This document shows, one piece after another, positions 8,492 through 16,731 of a stretch of DNA of 46,980 bases. Numbering within the stretch: position 1 is the first letter of the stretch; each line of letters starts with the position of its first letter. The notes under the pieces were generated by a model. It searched no databases. It saw only the letters and a program-made list of their open reading frames with translations, and was not told where the DNA came from. Source of the DNA: an uncultured cyanobacterium (GTDB lineage Bacteria > Cyanobacteriota > Cyanobacteriia > Cyanobacteriales > Microcystaceae); contig CAISPN010000009.1 in assembly GCA_903887375.1 (NCBI GenBank), positions 1 to 46,980 on the forward strand. Reading direction: 5' to 3'. Position numbers and translations under genes: made by a program.

Positions 8492-9812
8492 TTACGATCT
8501 TTTGGTTATTGGTAGTAGTCTAGCTGGCACTTTAACTGCTATTCGTGCTACGCATTATAGGGCAAGAGTAGCTATTGTCAGAAGAGAGTTGATAGTTGAT
8601 AATATGCTTTGGTCGGATTTACTCAATAGAGCTGCCATTGAGAGTTTACCTAATAATAAATTCACATTGAGTGAGTATGTTGCGGAAATTTATGAGTCTT
8701 TTAAAAATGAATATTCCTCAGCCGCATTGAGTAGTTTAGGCATAGATGTAATAGAAGACAGGGGAGAGTTTTCGCATCGCGGGTTTATGCTTAAGCGAGG
8801 TCTTGTGCGCTCTCGCTCTTATGTTTTGGCTATTGAATCTACTGCGACTTTACCTAATATTGTAGGCTTGTCACAAACTGGATATTTAACTATTGTAGAT
8901 TGTCAAAGTATCAATACAATAGAAAGACTACCCTCTAGAGTAGTTATCATTGGCTTTCATACTACAGCTCTAGAATTTGCTCAAGCTTTAGCTAAATTAG
9001 GAAAAAAAGTTATCCTAGTAATCAATACACAATATTTTTTATATCAGATTGATCCTGATTATTTAAAGATAATTTTTGCAGTATTAAAAGTGGCAGGAGT
9101 TGAGCTTATTATAGATGAAACTATATTGCGAGTTGAACACCAAAACGAGAAAAAAATTCTATTATTTGTCAATAGAGTACTATATTGTGATGAGATTATT
9201 TTAGCACCTAGTTTTTCTCCTAACCTTGAATATCTTAATCTAGAGTCAATGGGTATTAATTATAAACAAATTAAAATAAACTCTAAGCTGCAAACTACTA
9301 ATCCCTCTATTTATAGTTTTAGAAATAGTGATGGACTAAAATTTGACTCAAATGAAATAGAAACTATATTAAAAAACAGTCTTTTTTTACCAATTTTTTA
9401 TATTAAAAATTCTCCAATTACTGAAATAATTTATACAAAGCCATCTTATATACAGATAGGATATAGCGAGAAAGATGCTAGAAAAACTTTTAAAAAACCA
9501 ATTTTGGTAGGTAAAAATTATTTTAATAGTAGCCTTAAACATCAGATATCTGGTGAAGGTAGTGGTTTTATAAAATTAATTGCCAAAACCAATTTAGAGC
9601 TTATTGGTGCTACAATAGTGGGGAATGAAGCTGAAGAGATGGTTAACCTTTTTTCTTTGTTGATAGCAAAAAAAACCAGCCTTGATAAATTATTAAAAAT
9701 TACCTATCCTTTATTAAGTAATTCACATATTATTTACCAAGCTGCTCTAAATACTATGCATAAAGTCAATAAAAATAGATTTGATAATTGGTTCATTTGG
9801 CGAAAATTATGA
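8481..9812 (+). CDS. FAD/NAD(P)-dependent pyridine nucleotide-disulfide oxidoreductase family protein lacking the redox cysteines
   Basis: A 443-residue relative of dihydrolipoamide/mercuric reductases. An N-terminal FAD-binding motif reads YDLLVIGSSLAGTLTAI (residues 5-21), and a second Rossmann fold has RVVIIGFHTTALEFAQALAK (about 150-170). A C-terminal dimerisation-like domain ends with NLELIGATIVGNEAEEMVNL. The CxxxxC disulfide expected around residues 40-50 is absent: that stretch reads VDNMLWSDLLNRAA. The C-terminal catalytic His-Pro is also not seen. It may therefore act as a flavoprotein with another chemistry or as a non-catalytic paralogue. The gene overlaps cobD by 11 bases and tmk by 4 (ATGA). 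From about 8900 it is noticeably more AT-rich than its neighbours. Confidence 0.75.
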   Translation: MPFDYDLLVIGSSLAGTLTAIRATHYRARVAIVRRELIVDNMLWSDLLNRAAIESLPNNKFTLSEYVAEIYESFKNEYSSAALSSLGIDVIEDRGEFSHRGFMLKRGLVRSRSYVLAIESTATLPNIVGLSQTGYLTIVDCQSINTIERLPSRVVIIGFHTTALEFAQALAKLGKKVILVINTQYFLYQIDPDYLKIIFAVLKVAGVELIIDETILRVEHQNEKKILLFVNRVLYCDEIILAPSFSPNLEYLNLESMGINYKQIKINSKLQTTNPSIYSFRNSDGLKFDSNEIETILKNSLFLPIFYIKNSPITEIIYTKPSYIQIGYSEKDARKTFKKPILVGKNYFNSSLKHQISGEGSGFIKLIAKTNLELIGATIVGNEAEEMVNLFSLLIAKKTSLDKLLKITYPLLSNSHIIYQAALNTMHKVNKNRFDNWFIWRKL

Positions 9813-10429
9813 CTGGTAAATTTATTGTTTTCGAAGGCATTGATGGTTCTGGTACTACTACACAGTCAAACCTATTAAAAAAATATTTACTTGAGCAAGG
9901 TAAAAATGCAATTCTTACTGCTGAGCCAACTGAAGGTGAGATTGGTAAACTACTTAGAAAGGCCTTACAAAATGATATATTTTTTCTAGATAATGAACGA
10001 AGATATGATCAGCAAATGGCCTTGTTGTTTGCCGCAGATAGGCATTATCATATATTTAATCAAACAGATGGAATTTTAAAGTCTTTAAAAGAAGGTTACT
10101 ATGTAATTGCCACTAGGTACTATTTCTCTTCAATTGCTTACAACGCTAGTAATACAGAAGACTTTAACTGGATTAGTCAACTAAATTCTAATTTTCCTCA
10201 ACCAGATATTTTGATATATATTGATGTACCTGTAGATTTTTCCCTAGAGAGAATATCTAAGAGAAAATCTTTGGAAATTTATGAAAAAAGAGAAAAGTTG
10301 CTCAATGTTAGTTCTAATTATCTTGAACTGCTGAAAAACTATAATGGATTGTTAATAAATATTGATGGCAAAGAGTCTATTGAAAAAGCTCATATTAATA
10401 TAGTTAAGTATTTGGAAAAGATAATTTAG
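9809..10429 (+). CDS. tmk: Thymidylate kinase (dTMP kinase), variant P-loop
   Basis: Phosphorylates dTMP to dTDP for DNA synthesis. [18 protein letters not shown] (residues 4-21) is the P-loop region, [15 protein letters not shown] (36-50) corresponds to the TREP loop, and [10 protein letters not shown] (72-81) is the family's AADR motif. [15 protein letters not shown] occupies the DRY(x)SS site. The Walker A lysine is replaced by Thr16, and the Asp of DRY by Thr102. Fold-level identity is clear. The ATG at 9809 overlaps the preceding stop as ATGA and gives the normal length of 206 residues; an in-frame TTG at 9788 is unnecessary. Strongly AT-rich. It could be a divergent tmk-like kinase rather than the housekeeping enzyme. 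Confidence 0.8.
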   Translation: MTGKFIVFEGIDGSGTTTQSNLLKKYLLEQGKNAILTAEPTEGEIGKLLRKALQNDIFFLDNERRYDQQMALLFAADRHYHIFNQTDGILKSLKEGYYVIATRYYFSSIAYNASNTEDFNWISQLNSNFPQPDILIYIDVPVDFSLERISKRKSLEIYEKREKLLNVSSNYLELLKNYNGLLINIDGKESIEKAHINIVKYLEKII

Positions 10430-10442
10430 CCACTGCAGAGAT

Positions 10443-11729
10443 ATGTTTAATACAAGTAAATCAGAAGAAATTTTTGCTGCCGCTGGGAAATTGATGCCAG
10501 GTGGAGTTAGCTCACCTGTAAGAGCTTTTAGGTCAGTAGGCGGGCAGCCAATAGTTTTTGACCGAGTCAAAGGCGCTTATATTTGGGATGTTGATGATAA
10601 CCAATACATAGACTATGTAGGAAGTTGGGGACCTGCAATTTGCGGTCATACTCATCCAGAGGTTATAGAAGCGCTTCATCAAGCTCTAGAAAAAGGGACT
10701 AGCTTTGGGGCACCGTCTTTGCAGGAAAATATTCTTGCCTCGATGGTGATAGAAATGGTCCCCAGCATTGAAATGGTACGATTTGTAAATTCTGGAACAG
10801 AGGCCTGTATGTCAGTTCTGAGATTAATGAGGGCCTATACTTCAAGAGAAAAAATTATTAAATTTGAAGGTTGTTATCATGGTCATGCTGATATGTTTTT
10901 GGTTAAAGCTGGCTCAGGGGTAGCAACCCTTGGCTTACCTGATTCTCCAGGAGTCCCAAAAACGACTACCCAGGCTACCTTGACAGCTCCTTATAATGAT
11001 TTAGAGGCTGTCAAGACTCTTTTTAAAAATAATCCTCAAGAGATAGCCGGTGTAATTTTAGAGCCTGTTGTCGGCAATGCAGGATTTATCACCCCAGATG
11101 CCGGGTTTTTAGAAGGTTTGCGCGAGTTAACCGAAGAATATGGCGCTCTGCTTGTTTTTGATGAAGTAATGACAGGTTTTAGGGTCTCTTCAGGTGGAGC
11201 GCAGGCAAAATTTGGGGTTGTTCCCGATTTAACTACCTTAGGTAAAGTCATTGGGGGAGGGCTACCAGTGGGAGCCTATGGTGGAAAAAAAGAGATCATG
11301 TCATTAGTTGCTCCTGCCGGTCCTATGTATCAAGCCGGCACACTTTCTGGTAATCCTCTAGCTATGACAGCTGGCATTAAAACATTGGAAATCTTACAAA
11401 GACCAGGTACTTATGAATATCTAGAAAAGATTACCAAGCAGTTGATCGATGGATTGCTAAATGTATCTCAACAGGCAGGCCACCAAGTCACAGGTGGATC
11501 AATAGGAGGAATGTTTGGTCTGTTTTTTACAGGTGAGAACGTACATAATTTTGCCGATGCCCAAAAATCTGATGTAGTTAAGTTTGCTCGTTTTCATAGA
11601 GGGATGTTGGAAAGGGGTGTTTATCTAGCACCATCACAGTTTGAAGCGGGTTTTACCTCTGTTGCTCATACTAATGAAGATATAGAGAAAACCATATCTA
11701 CAGCTAAAGATGTATTGAACTCTCTCTAG
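10443..11729 (+). CDS. hemL: Glutamate-1-semialdehyde 2,1-aminomutase
   Basis: Converts glutamate-1-semialdehyde to 5-aminolevulinate, the first committed tetrapyrrole precursor for haem, chlorophyll, bilins and cobalamin. The 428-residue frame has the standard start ([19 protein letters not shown]), the subgroup motif [42 protein letters not shown], and [17 protein letters not shown] with the PLP lysine at 268. Length equals the family norm. The stop TAG shares four bases (CTAG, 11726-11729) with the stop of the convergent pentapeptide gene. Confidence 0.97.
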   Translation: MFNTSKSEEIFAAAGKLMPGGVSSPVRAFRSVGGQPIVFDRVKGAYIWDVDDNQYIDYVGSWGPAICGHTHPEVIEALHQALEKGTSFGAPSLQENILASMVIEMVPSIEMVRFVNSGTEACMSVLRLMRAYTSREKIIKFEGCYHGHADMFLVKAGSGVATLGLPDSPGVPKTTTQATLTAPYNDLEAVKTLFKNNPQEIAGVILEPVVGNAGFITPDAGFLEGLRELTEEYGALLVFDEVMTGFRVSSGGAQAKFGVVPDLTTLGKVIGGGLPVGAYGGKKEIMSLVAPAGPMYQAGTLSGNPLAMTAGIKTLEILQRPGTYEYLEKITKQLIDGLLNVSQQAGHQVTGGSIGGMFGLFFTGENVHNFADAQKSDVVKFARFHRGMLERGVYLAPSQFEAGFTSVAHTNEDIEKTISTAKDVLNSL

Positions 11730-12718
11730 TTACGAATTTGCCCATCAGGCATGGTTGTCTGTTGAAAAATCGTTCCAATCAGATTAACACCGATCATATC
11801 AGCCCTCAAAAGGTTAGCTTGAGTCAAATTGGCCTTGGTCAGGTTAGCCCTGGCCAAAAATGCTTCGGTTAATTCAGTTTCCATCAAATTAGCTTCAGTT
11901 AAATTACTGCGGCTGAGATCGGCGTAGTTCATTCTAGCTAGACTAAAGTCTGAACCAGTCAGATTAGCATAGCTTAAGCTGATATTGGTCATTATAGACT
12001 CTCTAAAATTGGCTAGGCTAACTTCAGATTGAATAAATTTAGCCCGTGAAAGATTAGTCCTGCTGAGATTGGCTCCTGTGAGCTTTGCGCCTGTCAAATT
12101 AGCCTCAGTCAGAAAGGCTCCCTCTAAATTTGCCCCGCTAAGATCAGCTTTGCGAAGATCTACTTCTCTGAGATTGGCACCTTGCAAGTTAGCATTGACT
12201 AAATTCGCCCTAGCCAAATCTGCGCCTTTCATATTAGCATTGGCAAGATCGCAGCAAGAAAGATCTGCTCCCTGAAGATTTGTTTTATGTCCTTTGCTCT
12301 CTTGACGCATGTTAGCTCCCCTCAAAATAGCTCCTACTAAAACTGCGCCGCTCAAATCTGCTCCTCTCAAATCTGCTGCGATTAAGTTAGCATCTAATAA
12401 AGTTGCCAATGTAGCATCTATTTCTTTCAAGTTGGCTTCTTGTAACATTGCCCCATGAAGATTTGCCGTACGCAAATCAGCTCTAGTTAAGTCTGCTTGA
12501 GAGAGACTAACTCCACTGAGATCAGCTCCAGCTAGATTTACTTGTATTAAGCTTGCTCGATTAAGATAAGCAAATACTAGGCTAGAATCATGTAGGTCAG
12601 ATTCATTGAGTATGATACCAATCAAGTCGGCGCCTGCTAGATTAGCTTTGGGCATTTTTAATCCAGTAAACTCTTGCTCACCTGTGGCAAAACGCTTTAA
12701 TAATTCATTGGGATGCAT
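11726..12718 (-). CDS. Pentapeptide-repeat protein
   Basis: A 330-residue protein made almost wholly of pentapeptide repeats of the A(D/N)LxX type from about residue 22 to 322, for example [29 protein letters not shown] and [18 protein letters not shown]. Such repeats form a right-handed quadrilateral beta helix. A short non-repeat head, [20 protein letters not shown], caps it. No signal peptide is seen, so it is probably cytoplasmic. Functions in this family range from scaffolding to DNA-mimic gyrase protection, and none can be assigned here. Its start overlaps the end of the upstream gene by 14 bases, so the two are probably translated together. Confidence 0.9.
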   Translation of the reverse strand: MHPNELLKRFATGEQEFTGLKMPKANLAGADLIGIILNESDLHDSSLVFAYLNRASLIQVNLAGADLSGVSLSQADLTRADLRTANLHGAMLQEANLKEIDATLATLLDANLIAADLRGADLSGAVLVGAILRGANMRQESKGHKTNLQGADLSCCDLANANMKGADLARANLVNANLQGANLREVDLRKADLSGANLEGAFLTEANLTGAKLTGANLSRTNLSRAKFIQSEVSLANFRESIMTNISLSYANLTGSDFSLARMNYADLSRSNLTEANLMETELTEAFLARANLTKANLTQANLLRADMIGVNLIGTIFQQTTMPDGQIRN

Positions 12719-13763
12719 ATTTATTTAGAACTTCCATAATAGTAAAGACACATTGCTGATTTTCATCAGGAAAAGGAAGAATATTGACTATTGATCGTAA
12801 TTCATCTTCAATCTGTGGCAAAGATTTTTGGCTATTAAATAAACTTGATAATAAATCATGTAATTTATAGGTTTTAAGTATTGTCCAATCTTGAGTAGTG
12901 TGATCCCAGGGCTGTTCAACAATGGAATATATAAGAATTTTCACCCTTAAAGGGTTGGCATTTTGTATTAATTCTAGTTTTATAGCTGCAACAAAAGGAT
13001 TTGGTCCAAAAGAAACATTTTTATTACTTGATTCTACCTGTTTATTTTCTTCTTTCTCTGTAAATGCTAACTTTAAAATAGAAGTTTCTACAGATTCTGC
13101 CCTGGTAGATTTGCCTTGTTTTGGCAAATTTTGTTCCATTAAATAGAGAGGCGTCATTTCTTGAACTATGACATTTGAAATAGCGCTATAAAGGCTAGGT
13201 TTATTTAAATTTTCTGAAATTTTGTTGAGAGTTTTACTTAGATTTTCAGCTGATGTGTAGTTGCTCTTAGTTTCCAAAATCAACTGTTCAAGAGTTAATC
13301 TCTCAATGACAATTAGATCGTTTTCCCACTCTTTTTTACAAGCAGCAAAAATTAGTTTTTTTATTCTCACTTTTTCCGGATTGGATTCAATATTTTCTAT
13401 AATCTTGCTCAGAATAAATTGAGGATCTTGGATGGTTATATTTGTTTCTTCTGAATCATCAGTTACTGCATATAATTCAGTTAGCTTTTCTACTATCAAA
13501 TCTGCTATTGGTTGATAAATATCTGGCCGATTAAGACGTTTAACCAGCCCATATACAAAATATTCAAGCTCTTGAATACTAGATTTACTTGATAAAAAGT
13601 TTTGAATCAGATTTTTGAGAGAAACTTGATTGAGCAAATCTGAATCATTTTCCCATCGGTTTGTACCTAGGCAAAAAATGAATTTTCTAATCCTGAGAGA
13701 TTCTGGATTTTCTTCAAAGGAATTAATAGCTTTATCAAGTAATTCTTCAGAAAAATATATCAT
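12705..13763 (-). CDS. Unknown protein with three internal repeats, coupled to the pentapeptide-repeat gene
   Basis: I do not recognise this 352-residue protein by name. It contains three diverged copies of a unit of about 90 residues, at roughly 7-95, 112-203 and 255-348. Each starts with a NP..[LV]R[IV]. motif: NPESLRIRKFIFCLGTNRWE, NPEKVRIKKLIFAACKKEWE and NPLRVKILIYSIVEQPWD. A hydrophobic L..L[IL] helix follows, and the first two copies add LNRPDIYQPIADLIVEKL or LNKPSLYSAISNVIVQEM. It looks all-helical and soluble, without signal peptide or membrane segments. A charged linker (about 205-250) separates copies two and three. It is very AT-rich. The 14-base overlap with the pentapeptide gene suggests a functional pair. 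Confidence 0.7.
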   Translation of the reverse strand: MIYFSEELLDKAINSFEENPESLRIRKFIFCLGTNRWENDSDLLNQVSLKNLIQNFLSSKSSIQELEYFVYGLVKRLNRPDIYQPIADLIVEKLTELYAVTDDSEETNITIQDPQFILSKIIENIESNPEKVRIKKLIFAACKKEWENDLIVIERLTLEQLILETKSNYTSAENLSKTLNKISENLNKPSLYSAISNVIVQEMTPLYLMEQNLPKQGKSTRAESVETSILKLAFTEKEENKQVESSNKNVSFGPNPFVAAIKLELIQNANPLRVKILIYSIVEQPWDHTTQDWTILKTYKLHDLLSSLFNSQKSLPQIEDELRSIVNILPFPDENQQCVFTIMEVLNKYASQ

Positions 13764-13846
13764 CTTATCTGGTCAAATAGCACCTTTAATTGAATAATTT
13801 TGGAGTAAAATAAAGATCACTAACGAATAGATGGTGTTTAATATAG

Positions 13847-14574
13847 ATGCAAGGATATCTTTGGCAGCGTTTTCAAGGTGTTTTCTATGGTTTGCTACTG
13901 GCTCAGGAACGATCTTCAATCCCTTCGCAGAGAATGGACTATATCATCAAGAACAGACATAGGTTATTTGAGAGATTAACTTATTTTAATATGATAGAGT
14001 GGGATATTTGCAAAATCGAAAAAAAAACGATTGGTCATATAGAAATTGCCGAGTTTGCACTTTTGTCTATTCCGTTAGTTTTGTTTTTCCATGACAAGCC
14101 AAGCCAGCTCAAGTCTCAACTGGAACTGTTGGGAACTTCTTTGGAGCTAAACTCCGCTAGTATAGAAGTACTTCATAAATGGTCCCTTTTGCTGGTTATT
14201 CTTTTACAAGGTTTATACCCGGGGAAGGAAAAGGATTTTTTGCACTCAAGTATGAAATTGAAGGTTTCCAAGATGATCTTCGTATCGAATGTTTGCTAGC
14301 CTCTTTAAATTGCTTTACCGCCTGTCCTAATGATTGCAGTTTGTCATTGATGCTTGCTTACCGACTTGAATACCAACTACCTTTAGTGAGCACGCTAACT
14401 GGAATTTTGCTAGGTGCCTATAATGGAAAGTATGGCTTTTGCGCTAGTGCACGTCTCAATGTTAAAAAAGGGGAACATCTAGAAATTTTACAACTCAACA
14501 GGTTTTTTGCCGCTTGGTGTGGGGTCAATCGCCCTGACAATTTTGATTGTTGGGACTCCATGGTAGTACTATGA
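13847..14574 (+). pseudogene. ADP-ribosylglycohydrolase-like gene interrupted by a -1 frameshift
   Basis: Two overlapping frames together make one protein of about 240 residues. The first (13847-14299) has QRFQGVFYGLLLAQ, resembling the FxGxLxGxAxGxA opening of ADP-ribosylglycohydrolase (DraG-like) proteins. The second, open from 14179, carries DDLRIECLLASLNCFTACP, SLSLMLAYRLEYQ and LTGILLGAYNGKYGF, matching the family's C-terminal helices (ALxxF...D...S...A...G....ITGALxGAxNG). The frame must move by -1 between 14179 and 14299. The best junctions are CCCGGGG at 14218-14224 or the six-T run at 14236-14241; one added T there also restores a single frame. The acidic metal-ligand residues expected at the N-terminus are not obvious. 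It may be a pseudogene, a recoded gene or a sequencing error. Confidence 0.6.
14218..14241 (+). other. Candidate slippery sites for -1 frameshifting
   Basis: In the upstream frame, the codons TAC CCG GGG give the heptamer C CCG GGG (14218-14224), which has the X XXY YYZ form. Twelve bases later, GAT TTT TTG gives T TTT TTG (14236-14242), the same form on a six-T run. Either slip joins the two halves of the ADP-ribosylglycohydrolase-like gene without adding a stop codon. The upstream frame carries on to a TAG ending at 14299. Confidence 0.45.
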
Positions 14575-14593
14575 ATAGGCTATTGATTTGAGC

Positions 14594-16717
14594 ATGAAGA
14601 TTTTTCACCTTGGCAATGGTCTTGTTTTTCGTTCACCCTTTAATACATTGGTAGGCTCAAAAAGTCTAACTAATTCCTTATCGCTGGTGATTGTTTTACT
14701 CATCTTGCTTTTGACTGGGGTTCTTGGGCAGCGTTTTTATAGCCAGCCTCAACTTGCTGTTAATTCTCTGGCTCTAGAAACAATCAAAGCTCCCCGCTCT
14801 GCAAATTTTATTGACTCGATTGCCACTGAGCAAAAAAGAAAAGAGGCACAACATGCCATTGCACCAGTACTACATAGAGACAATCGCGCAACCGAGTCTA
14901 TACTTTTTGCTCTGAAGCAGAAGTTAAAAAGGATTGAAATGTATAGAAAAAGGGTAGGTAATTTTCCTTATCTTCCTACGACAATTCTCTCTAGAGAGAC
15001 CCAACAATCTCTTGCTTTGCTAGGCAACTCTAGTTCTGAAAATTTTAATCATCCTTTATTTCTCGAAATTGAACAATCTCTCTGGCGCAAACTCAGCAGA
15101 CGGATCGAGGCTTCTGCAAAAATGATCTTAACTCAAGGTTTAACAGCAGGTTTATCTCCAGAGCTTGTAAAAGAGACCGTTAAACTTCACCTAGCTGATT
15201 TTAACAGTAGCATTCAAAACGAGTCAGCTAGCTTTTTAGCAGATTTTCTCAAAAACCATTCCAACCTCATAGAAGATAAGTTGGCAACTGAGCTCATGAC
15301 CAGAGATGCTGTGAATACTGTTAAACCTGTAGTTGTCTCTATAAATAAAGGCGAAACAATAGTTCAATCTGGAAAATTGATAACATCTAGAGAATTTACT
15401 CTTCTAGATGGGTTTAACCTCAGTAGAAGGGCAGTCAATTTTGTAGGTTTGATTTGGAGTTTAGTTTTAGTTTCTCTTTCTTTTTGTTTATTGGTTTGTC
15501 TTAGTAGTTTACTAGAAAGAAGAAAGCTACGCTCAAAAGATTATGTTCTAATTTTTCTCTTTAGCGTCAGCGTGCTGATTTTTAATATACTAGATGCTCA
15601 CTATAGTAGTCTACCTGCAGTAGGTCTTTTGATTAGTAGTTTTTATGGTCCTATTCTGGCTGTTACACAAGTGATATCTTTAACTGGATTAAGCTTTTAT
15701 GCGTTAGAAAACCCAAACTGGCAGAATTTGCTAGCCTGTTTGGTTAGTGGAATTATAGCTGCTGCCATTGGTGGAAAATTACGTTGTCGAGATGAACTAG
15801 CTATTCTTGGGCTCTGTATGGGGATAGCCCAAGGGGCTACATATCTATTAGTCCATATAATATTCTCTGGAATTTCTTTACAGGCAGCTGTTCATATACT
15901 CATGCCAACAGTTTTACTACAATCTTGTATTGGACTTGCCTGGGCAATTGTGGCTATAGGAATTTCACCTTATTTAGAGCGTATGTTTGATTTAGTTACT
16001 CCAATCAGACTAGCGGAGATTTCGCATCCCAATTGTCCACTATTGAAGCGTCTAGCAATAGAAGCGCCCGGAACTTTTCAGCATACTTTAGCTGTTTCTT
16101 GTTTAGCTGAATCTGCCGCCAGGGCTCTTGATTGTAATGTCGAATTAGTTCGGGCTGGTACTTTGTATCATGATATTGGTAAGATGCATGATCCTCAAGG
16201 ATTCATTGAAAATCAAAAAAACGGTATTAATAAACACGATCTAATTAAAGATCCCTGGATTAGCGCAGATATTATCAAAAAGCATGTCACTCAAGGATTG
16301 ATTATGGCCCGTAGATATGGTCTGCCTCAAGTTGTTCAAGATTTTATTCCCCAACATCAAGGGACTATTTTGATTGCTTATTTTTACTATCAAGCTCAAC
16401 AAACAGGCAAACAAGTAGATCAAGCCTATTTTCGCTACGCTGGGCCTATTCCTCAATCTAGAGAAACTGCTATCGTAATGTTGGCCGATGCTTGTGAAGC
16501 TGCCCTGCGCTCTTTTAAAGACGTTAAACCAGAATTGGCTATTTCTACAGTTAAGAAGATCCTCCATGCTCGTTGGCAGGAAGGCCAATTGAGTGAAAGT
16601 GGACTAATATATGATGAACTAGCGACAGTTGCTGGCGTTTTTGTAGAGGTATGGCAACAGTTTAATCATTCGCGTATTGCTTATCCAACTGCCACTTTGG
16701 ACTTAAATAGTAAATAA
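14594..16717 (+). CDS. 7TM-HD (7TMR-HDED/HDIG) membrane phosphodiesterase, PgpH-like
   Basis: A protein of about 707 residues with the PgpH layout: an N-terminal membrane anchor (SLVIVLLILLLTGVLG), a large extracytoplasmic 7TMR-HDED domain (about 50-270), about seven membrane helices (about 275-455) and a cytoplasmic HD domain. The HD metal motif is intact: FQHTLAVSC (His497), LYHDIGK (His526-Asp527), KKHV, QHQG and MLADACEAALRS. In Listeria and other bacteria such proteins hydrolyse c-di-AMP; a similar role here is inference from the family. An in-frame TTG lies six bases upstream, and I chose the ATG at 14594. It precedes dnaG by 14 bases, so they are probably co-transcribed. Confidence 0.88.
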   Translation: MKIFHLGNGLVFRSPFNTLVGSKSLTNSLSLVIVLLILLLTGVLGQRFYSQPQLAVNSLALETIKAPRSANFIDSIATEQKRKEAQHAIAPVLHRDNRATESILFALKQKLKRIEMYRKRVGNFPYLPTTILSRETQQSLALLGNSSSENFNHPLFLEIEQSLWRKLSRRIEASAKMILTQGLTAGLSPELVKETVKLHLADFNSSIQNESASFLADFLKNHSNLIEDKLATELMTRDAVNTVKPVVVSINKGETIVQSGKLITSREFTLLDGFNLSRRAVNFVGLIWSLVLVSLSFCLLVCLSSLLERRKLRSKDYVLIFLFSVSVLIFNILDAHYSSLPAVGLLISSFYGPILAVTQVISLTGLSFYALENPNWQNLLACLVSGIIAAAIGGKLRCRDELAILGLCMGIAQGATYLLVHIIFSGISLQAAVHILMPTVLLQSCIGLAWAIVAIGISPYLERMFDLVTPIRLAEISHPNCPLLKRLAIEAPGTFQHTLAVSCLAESAARALDCNVELVRAGTLYHDIGKMHDPQGFIENQKNGINKHDLIKDPWISADIIKKHVTQGLIMARRYGLPQVVQDFIPQHQGTILIAYFYYQAQQTGKQVDQAYFRYAGPIPQSRETAIVMLADACEAALRSFKDVKPELAISTVKKILHARWQEGQLSESGLIYDELATVAGVFVEVWQQFNHSRIAYPTATLDLNSK

Positions 16718-16731
16718 AAATTTTTTTGTTA

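Noticed and set aside
12069-12275. Plus-strand open frame within the pentapeptide-repeat gene
   Set aside because: Its repetitive peptide is the reverse complement of the pentapeptide repeats.
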